NCBI GenBank assembly: GCA_936450465.1
Contig: OW388296.1
Coordinates: 32,309,875-32,373,874, forward strand
From: Gibbula magus
Taxonomy: Eukaryota; Mollusca; Gastropoda; Trochida; Trochidae
Direction of reading: 5' to 3'
Length of the DNA stretch: 64,000 bases
The notes under the pieces were generated by a model. The model worked only from the letters and a program-made list of their open reading frames with translations, was not told the DNA's origin and did not search any database. Made by a program: the position numbers and the translations under genes. Shown here piece after piece: positions 50,024-60,344 of the stretch (its first letter is position 1; every line of letters starts with the position of its first letter).

Positions 50024-53000
50024 TTACAACTTGTCAATAAGGTGTATAGCCTTCAAAAAATCTAAAACACGATGCTCACCGAAATGAGTAAAAACTTGAT
50101 TGATTGAAATAGAAGGATAAAAAGTTTCCCTGATATGAGCAGTGTCCCAACACTCACATAGGATGTGTTTGATTGTGAGGGGACACTGACAGGGTATACA
50201 TACCGGAGGATCTTCCCCCTTTAAAAGATATGAGTGAGTAAGATGAGAGTGTCCAATACGACATCGTCGTAGGACACAAGCTTCCTGCCGGGTAAAAGAG
50301 GATAGAGATTTGTAACCTAAATGAGGTTGAATAGTGTGAAGTTTGTTATGGTGTTGTTGGTCCCATTGGGACTTCCAACGTTGTTTAATGTAAGATTTAA
50401 TAGCAGGTTTGGAATCCGTATATGGAACTTTGGTAGGAGAAATATGTTTGAGGTTTAATGCTGATTTAGCAGCTGAGTCAGCTTTGTTATTACCTCTTAT
50501 ACCCATATGGCTAGGAAGCCAGCAGAAGACGATGTCGCATTGGAGACAAGAATTATGAAGTAATAAAATATCCCTGATAATTGGGTGATCACTCTTACAG
50601 TTTTTAATTGCTTGTAGGCAAGAAAGTGAATCAGAAAAGATGATGTAATTATTTGGAGTTGAATTTTTAATGTGATGGACGGCCTTAAGGATGGCCTTAG
50701 CTTCGGCAGTAAAGATGCTGCTGCCATCATGCAGCCTTGAAGCATATGTTGTTGAAGGTGTTACAGTTGCCGCTGCAACTGTGAGTCCATCCTCAGAACC
50801 GTCAGTGTAAATTGGTTTATAATCTGCGAAAAAATCACGTAGTTCAAAAAATGCCTGTTGAAATACTAATTGGTCTGTATTTGCTTTTTTATGAGTAGAT
50901 AAAGAGAGGCTTACACGGGGCCTGACCAGCTGCCATGGCGGAGCGGCAAGCAGACCGTGCTCTGCTATTGTCGTTAGGTCGATATCAGAATCTTCAACAT
51001 GTTGTTGAAGTCTGATACCGAGTGGTGGAATTGCTTTAGGTTTTAAGTTATACAACTGCTGGTATTCAGGATTGAAAACGCAGTTGTATGCAGGATTACA
51101 AGGGTTGGCTTTAAGTTTGGTGATATATTGTAGTGCTAGCTTGATGCGCCGATCTTCAAGAGATTGCTCATCAGCTTCGACATAGAGACTTTCAACAGGT
51201 GAAGTTCTGAAGGCCCCAAGACAAAGCCTGAGACCCTGGTGGTGGATTGTATCTAGCATTTTGATATATGAGGGGCGGGCGGATCCATATATTATGGATC
51301 CATAATCAAGTTTTGAGCGGATGAGTGATTGATAGAGATGAAGAAGAGTTTCTTCATCTCCACCCCATTTATTATTTGAAACGACCTTTAAAAGGTCTAA
51401 TGCCTTTAAGCATTTAGCTTTAAGGCTTTTAATGTGTGGGATAAATGATAATTTACTATCAAATGTGAGACCAAGAAACTTGGCCTCAGTAACGACTTTG
51501 ATTGGAGTTTTATCTAGAAATAGTTCTGGATCTTGTTGCATTTTGCGCATATTGCAAAAATGCACACAAGATGTTTTAGCTTTGGAAAATTTGAAGCCGT
51601 TTTCCAACGACCATTGATGGATTTTATTGAGGCAGAGTTGCAATTGGCGCTCGATTGATGGCATATTTTTACCTCTGCAGGAAACTCCAAAATCGTCCAC
51701 ATAAAGTGAACCATCTGTATGGTCATTTAAGACTTTAGCCAAGCTGTTGATTTTGATGCTAAATAATGTGACAGATAAAATGCTACCTTGTGGGACACCC
51801 ATTTCTTGATCAAAGAAATCAGAAAGGGTGGAGCCAACGCGCACTTTAAATTGGCGATCATGTAAAAAATTGGAAATGAAATGAGGCATACGACCTCGCA
51901 AGCCAAATTCAAATAAATCTTTTAGGATGCCATGCTTCCATGTAGTGTCATAAGCTTTTTCCAAGTCGAAAAAGATAGACACAGCATGTTGTTTGTTAAT
52001 AAATGCATCACGAATAAATGATTCTAAACGAACAAGATGATCAGTGGTACTACGTTGTTTGCGGAAACCACATTGAATATCAGTTAGTAATTTATTAGTT
52101 TCCAAGTACCAAACTAGACGATCATTGATCATCCGTTCCATAGTTTTACATACACAACTTGTTAAGGCTATAGGACGGTAGTTGGAAGGGTCTGTATGAT
52201 CCTTCCCAGGTTTTGGGATTGGCACAATAGTAGCATTGTGCCAACAAGATGGAAATTCACCTGTTTCCCAAATATGATTAAATACCTGAAGTAGAACCTC
52301 AAGGCAAGGTTCCGGTAAATGTTTTAAAAGCTGATAATGGATTTCATCAGGGCCAGTTGCTGTATCATGAGCTTTAGAAAGTGCAGTTTTCAGCTCTGAC
52401 AAGGAGGAGTGTTCATTATAATCTTCTCCATTGTCAGATTTGAAATTAAGCGGTCGTTTTTCCTGTACCTTTTGGTACTTTTGGAAAGCAGGGACATAAT
52501 TTGCAGATGAAGAATTTTTAGAGATTGTTTCAGCCAACTTATTGGCAATGTCAGATTTTGATGTAAGAAGGTCATCATTGACCTTAAGATGTTTTATCGT
52601 AGATTTGGAACCTTTACCTTTAATTCTACTAATCATATTCCAGACTTTGCTGATAGGTGTTCTGGAATTGATCTTAGAGACATAGCCTCTCCAAGATTCG
52701 CGTTTTTGTTGGTTGACTGTGCGTCGAGCTTTAGCTCGTGCCTTGCGACAGTTATCTAAGTTAATTGTTGTAGGTCGTTTACTGAGCTTGCGTTCAGCTT
52801 TTTTACGTGCCTTAATGGCAGTATCGCAGGTTTCATTAAACCATGGCTTGTGAATGTGTGGATTTGCCGACGTTTTAGGAATAGTTTCAGTTGCTATATT
52901 AATGAGACCTTTAGAAAAGGCCTCAACAGGATCAGTTGCATTGATTATTTCATCATATATAATATGTTCTCTGCAGAGGGTAGAAAATGTACCCCAATCA

Positions 53001-53728
53001 GCCTTGGAAAATTTCCAACGAGGATTGTGCTCCTCGGGAATAGGTGATGAGGGTTCTAATACAATGGGGAAGTGGTCACTTCCACATGTATCCTCATGGA
53101 CTGACCATGAAAAGTCATGTAAAAGGGATGCATCAGCTACTGATAAATCTATAGCTGTATATGATCCTGTAGCAGGATGTAAATATGTGTTTGAACCATC
53201 ATTGAATAGACATGAATCATTTTGGGTGAGGAAACTTTCGAGTATTTTACCCCTAGAGTCTAGGGTATTACTACCCCAGAGGGGATTGTGACCATTGAAG
53301 TCACCCATGATAATAAAAGGTTTAGGTAATTGGGTAACAAGTTGATCAAGATCTTTTATAGTAAGATCTTGAGATGGTGGAATATATAAAGAACAGAGAG
53401 TTAAAGTTTTAAATAATGATAAGCTGACAGCTACAGCTTGTAATTGTGTTTTTAATGGAATAACTCTGTGGATAATTCCATTACGTATTAAAATTGATGC
53501 ACCCCCCTTTGCCCTATCAGCAGAAGGGGAGAAAGAATTATAAAAAGTGAATGGTCTCATTGCAACTTTATCAGATTCTTTAAGATGAGTTTCTTGAAGG
53601 CAAATAGCTTGAGGATTGTACTTTTGGGCCAACAAGCCCAATTCATTAAAATTGACCTTAAAGCCTCGACAATTCCACTGGAGAATCGCCATAGATGCGA
53701 GGATAAAATAAAATATTAAAAGCCTCAT
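50024..53728 (-). CDS. LINE ORF2: endonuclease, reverse transcriptase, RNase H
   Basis: The 1,234-aa polyprotein nicks target DNA and copies the element RNA there. The endonuclease (about 13-225) shows N19, E46 (LQETHL), D143 and N145 (GDFNGHN), D194 and the SDHFPIV motif (D218, H219). The reverse transcriptase (about 490-780) has PIPKPGKD, NYRPIALTS, FFDLEKAYD (D588), GVPQGS (644-649) and the catalytic YVDD (676-679). RNase H (about 970-1,090) keeps D976 (YTDG), E1009, D1033 (FSDS), H1074 and D1084. Near the C-terminus a CIPCQC...HILCEC zinc-knuckle-like motif follows. All catalytic residues expected for the three domains are present, with no stop or frameshift. The first ATG overlaps the ORF1 stop; an ATG 12 codons later (MAILQWNCRG) matches the usual start of the domain. 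The overlap suggests stop-restart translation. Confidence 0.95.
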   Translation of the reverse strand: MRLLIFYFILASMAILQWNCRGFKVNFNELGLLAQKYNPQAICLQETHLKESDKVAMRPFTFYNSFSPSADRAKGGASILIRNGIIHRVIPLKTQLQAVAVSLSLFKTLTLCSLYIPPSQDLTIKDLDQLVTQLPKPFIIMGDFNGHNPLWGSNTLDSRGKILESFLTQNDSCLFNDGSNTYLHPATGSYTAIDLSVADASLLHDFSWSVHEDTCGSDHFPIVLEPSSPIPEEHNPRWKFSKADWGTFSTLCREHIIYDEIINATDPVEAFSKGLINIATETIPKTSANPHIHKPWFNETCDTAIKARKKAERKLSKRPTTINLDNCRKARAKARRTVNQQKRESWRGYVSKINSRTPISKVWNMISRIKGKGSKSTIKHLKVNDDLLTSKSDIANKLAETISKNSSSANYVPAFQKYQKVQEKRPLNFKSDNGEDYNEHSSLSELKTALSKAHDTATGPDEIHYQLLKHLPEPCLEVLLQVFNHIWETGEFPSCWHNATIVPIPKPGKDHTDPSNYRPIALTSCVCKTMERMINDRLVWYLETNKLLTDIQCGFRKQRSTTDHLVRLESFIRDAFINKQHAVSIFFDLEKAYDTTWKHGILKDLFEFGLRGRMPHFISNFLHDRQFKVRVGSTLSDFFDQEMGVPQGSILSVTLFSIKINSLAKVLNDHTDGSLYVDDFGVSCRGKNMPSIERQLQLCLNKIHQWSLENGFKFSKAKTSCVHFCNMRKMQQDPELFLDKTPIKVVTEAKFLGLTFDSKLSFIPHIKSLKAKCLKALDLLKVVSNNKWGGDEETLLHLYQSLIRSKLDYGSIIYGSARPSYIKMLDTIHHQGLRLCLGAFRTSPVESLYVEADEQSLEDRRIKLALQYITKLKANPCNPAYNCVFNPEYQQLYNLKPKAIPPLGIRLQQHVEDSDIDLTTIAEHGLLAAPPWQLVRPRVSLSLSTHKKANTDQLVFQQAFFELRDFFADYKPIYTDGSEDGLTVAAATVTPSTTYASRLHDGSSIFTAEAKAILKAVHHIKNSTPNNYIIFSDSLSCLQAIKNCKSDHPIIRDILLLHNSCLQCDIVFCWLPSHMGIRGNNKADSAAKSALNLKHISPTKVPYTDSKPAIKSYIKQRWKSQWDQQHHNKLHTIQPHLGYKSLSSFTRQEACVLRRCRIGHSHLTHSYLLKGEDPPVCIPCQCPLTIKHILCECWDTAHIRETFYPSISINQVFTHFGEHRVLDFLKAIHLIDKL

Positions 53729-55038
53729 GATGGATGTTTTACTGGCGAAAGGCGACGGTCCACGGACCGTGCCCTGTGCCCCTTTTTGGGCGAGTTGTTA
53801 AGAGACGCTGTGTCTGATGCGTCCATAAGGACGTCATCAGACTCGAGGTCAAGAGATCCATACTTGTTGTAGACCTCTACCACATTCTTGTGGCCTTTTG
53901 GAGTGCGGTTGGAAGTTATGGTTTTGGATTTGTTTGCAGTTTTGGAATTAGATTTTTGATTAGGTTTTGGGTTTTTATTTGATTTTGGCGTTGTTTGAGA
54001 ACCTGTCGGTTTGACGTGCTCTTTAAGTGACAGAAGAGGGAATGTCATGGTACCTATGGTTGAAGATGTTGCATTGCGCAAAGTTTGTATGGTTGGTGGA
54101 TCATTGATCCACTCAATGTCCGTCTGAGTGGAGAGGGAGCGTTTAGGGGCATTTGCTGAGGACACTATTTTGGAATATGAAGGCTTTGGACCCTCAGTAA
54201 CCAGGCGTTTTGCTTCAGGGAAGGAAATGTTTTGGGTGAATTTTATCTTTAAGATTTCGGACTCCTGTTGCCACCGTGGACATTCCTTTGAGGAAGCCAT
54301 GTGCTCGCCAGAACAGTTGGCACATTTCGGCAACTCCTTGCACTCCGCTGGATGGCTTTCATCCTCGGGTTTGCCACAGCGAGGACAAACACGGCCATCA
54401 GCTCTGCAAGAGTTGCTTCCATGGCCAAACTTCTGGCAACGGTAGCAACGAAGGGGGTTAGGGATGTAGAGTTCAGTTTTGAGTTTGTAATACCCGGCAT
54501 TAATTGTTTTTGGAGCTTGAGGAAGTGAAAAGGTAATAAGATAGGTGTGGGTTTTGATGATTTTCTCTTCCTTCTTGATGGTGAAACGCTTAACTGCTGT
54601 CACCGCCTGGTTCCTGAGGTTGTCAAGGAGCTCTTGCTCGGTGGCATCCTCGAGACATCGATCCTTGTCTCGGATGATGGCTTTGCTGCTGTTTAATGTT
54701 GTGTGTGGAGAAACCTTCACAGGTTTGTCCACAATAAGTTTTAATGTTTGTAATGATTCTGCCTGTTGCGGTGATTTGCATTCAACCAAGAGGTACCCAT
54801 TCCTGATTTTTTTAACGTCCTTAACATCACCGGCAAGACCTTGAATGGTCTTGGCGGTGGCGAAGGGATTGAGGCGCAGTGGTTTGTCATCGGTAGATGA
54901 AATGACTAGAAATCTAGGCCATGTGTTTGAATTTGTAGATGTTGAGATTTTTGTGATATTTGATGAAGTTGACTCTTCCTCAGAAGAGTGACTTGCATCC
55001 TTTGAACGAGTTCGCTTTTTTTTACCTAATGGACCCAT
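53725..55038 (-). CDS. LINE ORF1: nucleic-acid-binding protein with three zinc knuckles
   Basis: The 437-aa protein is expected to coat the element RNA and assist reverse transcription. Residues 1-35 are charged and serine-rich. About 40-190 may form an RRM-like fold (FLVISSTD, GYLLVECKS). Three knuckles follow: C198-C211 (CYRCQKFGHGSNSC), C218-C233 (CPRCGK...HPAEC) and C239-C253 (CANCSGEHMASSKEC). The tail is basic and rich in Asn, Lys and Ser, with HRARSVDRR near the end. The stop overlaps the ORF2 start by four bases. This is the ORF1 type of I/Jockey-group LINEs. Confidence 0.92.
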   Translation of the reverse strand: MGPLGKKKRTRSKDASHSSEEESTSSNITKISTSTNSNTWPRFLVISSTDDKPLRLNPFATAKTIQGLAGDVKDVKKIRNGYLLVECKSPQQAESLQTLKLIVDKPVKVSPHTTLNSSKAIIRDKDRCLEDATEQELLDNLRNQAVTAVKRFTIKKEEKIIKTHTYLITFSLPQAPKTINAGYYKLKTELYIPNPLRCYRCQKFGHGSNSCRADGRVCPRCGKPEDESHPAECKELPKCANCSGEHMASSKECPRWQQESEILKIKFTQNISFPEAKRLVTEGPKPSYSKIVSSANAPKRSLSTQTDIEWINDPPTIQTLRNATSSTIGTMTFPLLSLKEHVKPTGSQTTPKSNKNPKPNQKSNSKTANKSKTITSNRTPKGHKNVVEVYNKYGSLDLESDDVLMDASDTASLNNSPKKGHRARSVDRRLSPVKHPS

Positions 55039-55656
55039 GTTAGGTTAGTAAAATTTCATCAGCCTGGATCCCCACCCACCACGGAGCACCAACAAGGGCA
55101 ATGCTGTATGTCAGCGGGTCTCCTGCCGACAGCACCGGGGATACCAGGATGACATACTCCATTAAAGAGTTGCCAATTCTTCACTGGATTGACCCATTGG
55201 CCACCGCTATCTTGAAAGGCGAGTAAAGTGGATGAATGTGTGCAAGAGAGCACTAAGAAAGATTGCAGGGAATAGGGATAGTACATCAGGAAGGAAAGCA
55301 TTGTGGAATGGTGGTGAAGGTATGCAAGTGAGCACCAAGAAAGGAAAGAAAATAATTGTAAAGAGAGGTAGCAGAGTAAAAAGAAGGATAGCAAAGATGT
55401 GCGCAACCAAGTGCTTGGCATGACCAGCCGATTGACCAGACCGGGCCCATCTGGCCACCTGTCTAGATGAAGTCGGGGCCGAAGCAGTGTATTGTTCAGT
55501 GTTAGCTTTAAGCTAAACACATCCCTCAACCACCAGGCATCCTTCCTCCACCCGTACAGGTCGCAGTCCACGGCAAACTGACTGCCCCCTTTAAGTCGCC
55601 TCTTACGACAAGCAGGAGGAACTGAGGGCCTATTCTAACCCGGGCACCCCACGGGG
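55039..55656 (-). promoter_or_regulatory. LINE 5' untranslated region, presumed internal promoter
   Basis: These 618 bp lie between the element's 5' end and ORF1. The first ~80 bp on the minus strand (GGGTGCCCGGGTTAGAATAG, CTTGTCGTAAGAGGCGACTT) look like the start of related molluscan repeats. Full-length elements of this group carry promoters inside the transcribed region; that this stretch is one is an inference. A 170-codon frame on the minus strand has no domain. Confidence 0.55.
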
Positions 55657-55669
55657 GTGTATTGTAAAG
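55657..55669 (+). other. target-site duplication at the LINE 5' end
   Basis: GTGTATTGTAAAG repeats 49,824-49,836. The first G could belong to either the element or the duplication. Confidence 0.9.
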
Positions 55670-55969
55670 ACTCAGTCGACTATCATATTCGTATAAACAC
55701 GCACTCATAAACTGATTATCTTATTTTGTTTCTGAATGAATCAACACAGAAAACACATACATTCCCTGTCCGAAAAAAATATTTATTAGCTTTTTATTTA
55801 AGTTGTAAAGTATATTATCATTTAAATTCGTTTCCGTTGAAATCCGTCAATTTCAACATAAAACACATACATATTGATATAATGAATAGAATATCTGTCA
55901 ATTCTTGACATATACCATGTTTATCTCATCTCGTGAAGTAGAAGGGTAATACATTCTCATTTACGCCTT

Positions 55970-56078
55970 CTCTGTCTATCTGTCTGTTTCTGTCTTTCAT
56001 TTCGTCTCTCTTTGTGTCTCTCTCTCTGTGTCTCTGTCTCTCTCTGTCTCTCTCTGTTTCTCTCTCTGTGTCTCTCTC

Positions 56079-56115
<37 letters not shown>
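55970..56115. repeat. CTCT/CTGT microsatellite
   Basis: Interspersed CTCTCTGT and CTGTCTGT units. The Arg/Glu-rich frame on the minus strand and the Ser/Leu-rich frame on the plus strand are artefacts of it. Confidence 0.9.
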
Positions 56116-56392
56116 TGTAAAAAAGTTGATTAAACATCGCATTTATCGTAAAATATATATTGCCTTCACACATCCAACAAAAGCCAGTTTAGTTTGTGTA
56201 TATTAGATAATCATAATCTGCAATGTATATGACAAATAAATGATTAATCAAGATTAAGTACCAGAATTGTAAAATTTAGCAATCGACACGATACTTAATT
56301 ATCATATTCTATAAACATGAAGAGTTACTGGACATGGATATTGCTTCTTTCAGTATAGTTTAATAAATGTAATTTGCGATGGGATATTTGAA

Positions 56393-56650
56393 ATGAATCA
56401 AGTCAATTCATTTTTTTTATTATTTATAAGTTGTATCAGTGTATACAGTATTGTAGCATCTAATTGCCATCACTCATCCTGTGAGGAGCCAAGTCGCGCT
56501 ATTAACGAGTTAAATAGAATATACAAGCGTGGATATACTAGAATATGTGTGTATTGCAAGGGGACAATCTGTGCGGCTATTACCATAAATCAATTTAAAA
56601 ATACGTACGGATGTGTATTGTCGCAAATACTGTTAATTCAAGCTCAATAA
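56393..56650 (+). CDS. candidate small secreted six-cysteine peptide
   Basis: The 85-aa product begins with a hydrophobic segment (about residues 6-22, FFLLFISCISVYSIVA) that looks like a signal peptide, with a good cleavage position after VAS (residue 23). The remaining ~62 residues hold six cysteines (C25, C30, C52, C55, C60, C74), enough for three disulfides, and a dibasic KR at 45-46. A splice-acceptor-like TTGCTTCTTTCAG ends at about 56,353, so this could be the coding exon of a gene with an upstream untranslated exon. AATAAA overlaps the stop codon (56,647-56,652), which is early for a polyadenylation signal but usable. I recognise no family. A chance frame in AT-rich DNA is the main alternative. 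Confidence 0.4.
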   Translation: MNQVNSFFLLFISCISVYSIVASNCHHSSCEEPSRAINELNRIYKRGYTRICVYCKGTICAAITINQFKNTYGCVLSQILLIQAQ

Positions 56651-56659
56651 ATGTACACG

Positions 56660-59600
56660 TGTGTAGTTGACTCAGAGATATATTCAAGTGGTCACTGGAA
56701 TGTTCAGGAGATACGCTTCACTGACTTCATGGATAAACCCTAAAGAATCTGAGATTTTGAAAAGGTGGTATATATTTACTTTTAATTTCATTTTAATGCA
56801 ACCCGGAGAGGATATTGTGAAAACGCATATTCAAAATTGACTCAACTCAGGATATTTCTTAGGGAAGGACAATTATGTGACAAAAGGCTATTCGTATATA
56901 TTGTCCATCAAAATCGTAAGACCTCTTGTATAAAACAGTGTATCGTCTTGAGAGAGCAGCCGAATTTGTAAACAAATCAAATGATTAAAGATATCCTAAC
57001 CTCAGGGGGTAGGCTTCGCGGAAATGAGTCTGACAACAGTAAAGAATATCGATACAAAAGTATCAAAAGTACAAATCCAACCCTAAATAGTAAAAAACAA
57101 CGTTTTTACAAAATAGTTCATTTTTACAGCCACCAAACGTTTCATTAGCCAATCAGCTGCTAGCAGAGGTGTGACGCGTTACACAGGAGTCCTGCTCAAC
57201 GAGTAGCTGGCTTATGTTATTGTTTACATTATACACTCATATAGCCGTCACGTATTTTACACTGATCTCACTTGTCAAAACAGCCTAAACGTGATCAAAG
57301 CTATTAGACACAATGTCGGCATATTCTGTTCAGTCGTTAATTAACTTTGGTTGTTGTACACATGTGTTTAGATTGTTTATTCTCCGATAATGCCGAGTGA
57401 ATATTTCAGCGTAAATCTACTGCCATTGTCTTTTCTTTGTGTCATTTTGAATTGTCAATTCTATACAGTTACTGCGTGAATGTCCATCACTGATCATTTC
57501 CGTTATGTCAGACTCTAATTCTAGCAATGATATCTCGCTTTGAACAACGTAAGACATTCGATAACAAAGATTTGAATGAAGAACAAGCGAATGTATCAAA
57601 TAATCGGGATACATATCTCGTTACTAGACAGACAGACAGTTATTTTATTAAAGTCTCGCCTCGCGATCGATAAAATACAGATACAATATGTACATAAAAG
57701 TATGCGAGCCGCCCAAAAATGGGTTATGAGAGACTATATATTCCATAATTTAACAGTTGAAATAAAATAACATCACATATGTAGGATACTTTCTCAAAAT
57801 ATTATGATTTAATAAAACAATTCATTAAATAATGTGTTTCCACAATTATATAAAATTAGATCGGCAAACAAACCAGAATTCATGTTAATTCTACTCAACG
57901 AAAAACGAGACTTATGCAACGTATATATCTATATCATTTTGAAATATTCAAAGAAATACATATCAATTGTTGCACTACATTGTAATGATTTTCTAACTAG
58001 TTCTCATGTAAACAAAACTTTACGATGTCGTTATTGATTTAAATAACTAACCTGTTTTCACCATATGATTGCTAATCCATGTACATCGGTGTGCATCAAA
58101 CATAATAGTGAATGACTGGCTGCTATCACCGACAAAACAACAGAACATGATATTCTGAAATTTCGTTGGCTGAATATAACATTCCTAATTTTGATTGGCT
58201 CACTATGTCCAGACTGAATGTCGCCTATATGTGTATCTTTTTTAAACTAACGACACCAGTTACGTCATATGACAGGACGTTGGCAATATCTTGACGCACC
58301 ACCTCTTATATAATTGAACCGGTCCAGTGACCATCGCCCTGACCGATATCTGACATCAATTAAGCGCAATTAGTGAGTGTTGATAACATGATTAACTTGT
58401 ACTTCTGAACAAAATAGAATTAATATAGAAATTAAAAGCTAGACTTTCAGCATTCTACATTAACAGTTCATCGATTTTACCAAAATAACATCATATTGAT
58501 GGAACATAATCTGAAAGAAAATGTGTACCGAAAAAAAACGCCATTTTCATATCGATTTGAAATTATTCATAATTCCATAACATAGATACATCATTGTAGG
58601 CTTTAATTTTTTTTACATTTTCACCCGCCACATTTCTCTACAGTTGTATTACACTGAATAAAATAACTGTCTCAATGAAAGTAATTGTAAATGTACAATG
58701 TTATAAATTTAACGATAGCTCGATTTTTTCCCTCTTAAAACTGTTTACCAGTAACAATGATGAACATTTCTAAGTTATAATGCAGTTTATTATATTATGA
58801 ATAAAAATTCACCATGAGAAATATTGACTCAGTAGACCTCAAACTATACGGGCCTCTTGAAACTTAAAATCAAGCATAAAATAAATAATAGTGACGTTTA
58901 CAATTGAAATTATTCATCTCAAAGCATATTGTAGCCTACGAAATAGCCCAACGCTCCGCTCGATTGGTAAAAGAACCAAACTAAAACCAGCACCTGAATA
59001 TCGAAAAATCCTTCAAAAACTCCGAACTTACTTCCTACAGACGCACAAATACCCATTCTATCGGAAACTTACAATGTCAAAATTTGTTTTTGTGTTTTAA
59101 ACGAATCATCGACGAAAATCGACAAATTGCCTAAGGATTTCATTGTAGCAACTCCTGTATATGACGTCACATCGCTAAAGAAGGTTAGGCTACACTGAGG
59201 GGCCACGGAAAACTGTTTGAAGAATGAGATAATGAGCCGGCAAAATTTACTCACTTTGAACCGCGATATCTGGCTAAGTAGGTGACGCTTCAAAATAATA
59301 GTTAGTGTTTTGTTTACTTGAAAGTATTGTCTATATGAATAAACGAATTTTGATCGAACAAAACTGAGAGGTTCTATGATCTTTAAGAATATGTTTAATG
59401 TAGATTTTTCATGCGCTTCTTCACTGCTGTCAATAATCTAACAGTGAGTGGGTCATCTCAAGATCTAAATTGGAGACTAATTTCAAGAGTTCGAATTGAT
59501 TAAATAAATAGTGTTCGGATAATGCAAAATTGGTGACTCGATGTTAAAATAAAATACAAGATTTAATCGTTAATAAATGAATTATAGAAAATGTATTTTG

Positions 59601-59730
59601 TATTTTGACTTGCATCCCCGACAGTAGTTTTTAGTAGTTATAACAGTCGTTTAAACGTAACGCTTCTCATTCATCTATCCAGTGGTTATTGAACTTCTCT
59701 CGATGGCATTTAGAAGTTGGTCAGATGAAG
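56660..59730. other. about 3 kb without a recognised gene
   Basis: AT-rich DNA with short frames only, none with a domain. At 58,307-58,313 a TATATAA lies about 30 bp upstream of a CCAGTGACC segment, and a GTGAGTGTT donor-like site follows near 58,374. This is a weak promoter/first-exon candidate that I do not list separately. Confidence 0.4.
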
Positions 59731-59732
59731 GA

Positions 59733-59867
59733 GAACGAGTTCTATGGATATACAACTTCTTTATTGCAGGAGTGTGGCGTTTCGATGTAGTTTAAAAACG
59801 GTGTTAGAATCTACATCGAAAAGTCGCACTTCTACAAAAAGAAGTTGTATATCCCTAGAACTCGTTA
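59733..59867. mobile_element. 135-bp palindromic MITE
   Basis: GAACGAGTTCTATGGATATA and CAACTTCTTTATTG on the left pair with the reverse complement of the right side (TAACGAGTTCTAGGGATATA, CAACTTCTTTTTG). Farther in, TTTCGATGTAG pairs with CTACATCGAAA. Arms are about 60 bp with few mismatches. There is no coding capacity. Adjacent GAAGTTGGTCAGATGAAGG resembles GAAGTTGGTGTTATGAAG at 60,184, so it may sit in a larger repeat. Confidence 0.75.
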
Positions 59868-60169
59868 CGATTTGCATTCTAATGCATTCCACTTGAACGT
59901 TGTTTTAAAATGCACGGATTAAGTTGAGGATACAGTCCATGATTGGTACATTTTGTGTTACGTTTAATATTTTACAGATATTGAATTAGCCACCGGACTT
60001 TGATTTTTTTCTTATAAAACCATCATAAAGATGTTATCAACCAGGCGGAAATAACTTCTGTAATAGTAATAGTTCCTTACTTGCGCACACAGCTTTTCTC
60101 CCTTATCCAGTATAACCACTTGTTAATATATACTCAATAACAATTTACAAACTGATAGGATATTTGTTT

Positions 60170-60251
60170 GATTGGCATTCTAGAAGTTGGTGTTATGAAG
60201 AATAGAAACGTTTCGACCATAGGTATTAATGTCGTTGTCAAGCAAATGGTA
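60170..60251 (-). repeat. dispersed repeat containing GTCGAAACG motif
   Basis: On the minus strand it reads GCTTGACAACGACATTAATA, then GGTCGAAACGTTTCTATTC and ACCAACTTCTAGAATGCC. Related copies lie at 22,630-22,735 and 20,222-20,295. ACGAC/GTCG can pair to form a stem followed by GAAACG. The phrase is common in animal repeat DNA and may belong to Penelope-like elements, but I cannot confirm that here. Confidence 0.5.
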
Positions 60252-60333
60252 TTAGGAGAGGGTTTCATTAAGTTGGATAACTTGTACCCAATCCTTTCTC
60301 TTGAATAAATATGTTTAAATAAAAAAATAAAAA
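60252..60333 (+). mobile_element. extremely 5'-truncated LINE tail insertion
   Basis: About 60 bp (GAGAGGGTTTCATTAAGTTG ... TGAATAAATATGTT) are identical to the 3' end of the LINE fragment at 7,560-8,190 and are followed by an A-rich tail. Imperfect duplications flank it: AAGCAAATGGT at 60,241-60,251 and AAGCAAGTGGT at 60,334-60,344. It interrupts the dispersed repeat on its left. The copy is too short to encode anything. Confidence 0.75.
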
Positions 60334-60344
60334 AAGCAAGTGGT

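Larger units (their letters stand above)
49837..55656 (-). mobile_element. complete I-group LINE retrotransposon (5.8 kb)
   Basis: Read on the minus strand the element starts CCCCGTGGGGTGCCCGGGTT and has a 5' untranslated region of about 620 bp. ORF1 and ORF2 overlap by four bases (ATGA), and the 3' end is AAGCGGCGTTAAACAATAAC then CTCACTCACTCA. A perfect 13-bp target duplication flanks it. Both frames are intact, so the insertion is young and possibly active. A zinc-knuckle ORF1, an AP-endonuclease/reverse transcriptase/RNase H ORF2 and no long poly(A) place it in the I superfamily (I, Nimb and relatives); the exact clade is not resolved. Its tail is shared with the SINEs at 5,214 and 29,396. 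Confidence 0.92.

Noticed and set aside
52854..54844. Plus-strand frames of 99-145 codons opposite the LINE
   Set aside because: Shadows of the intact LINE ORF1 and ORF2 on the minus strand.
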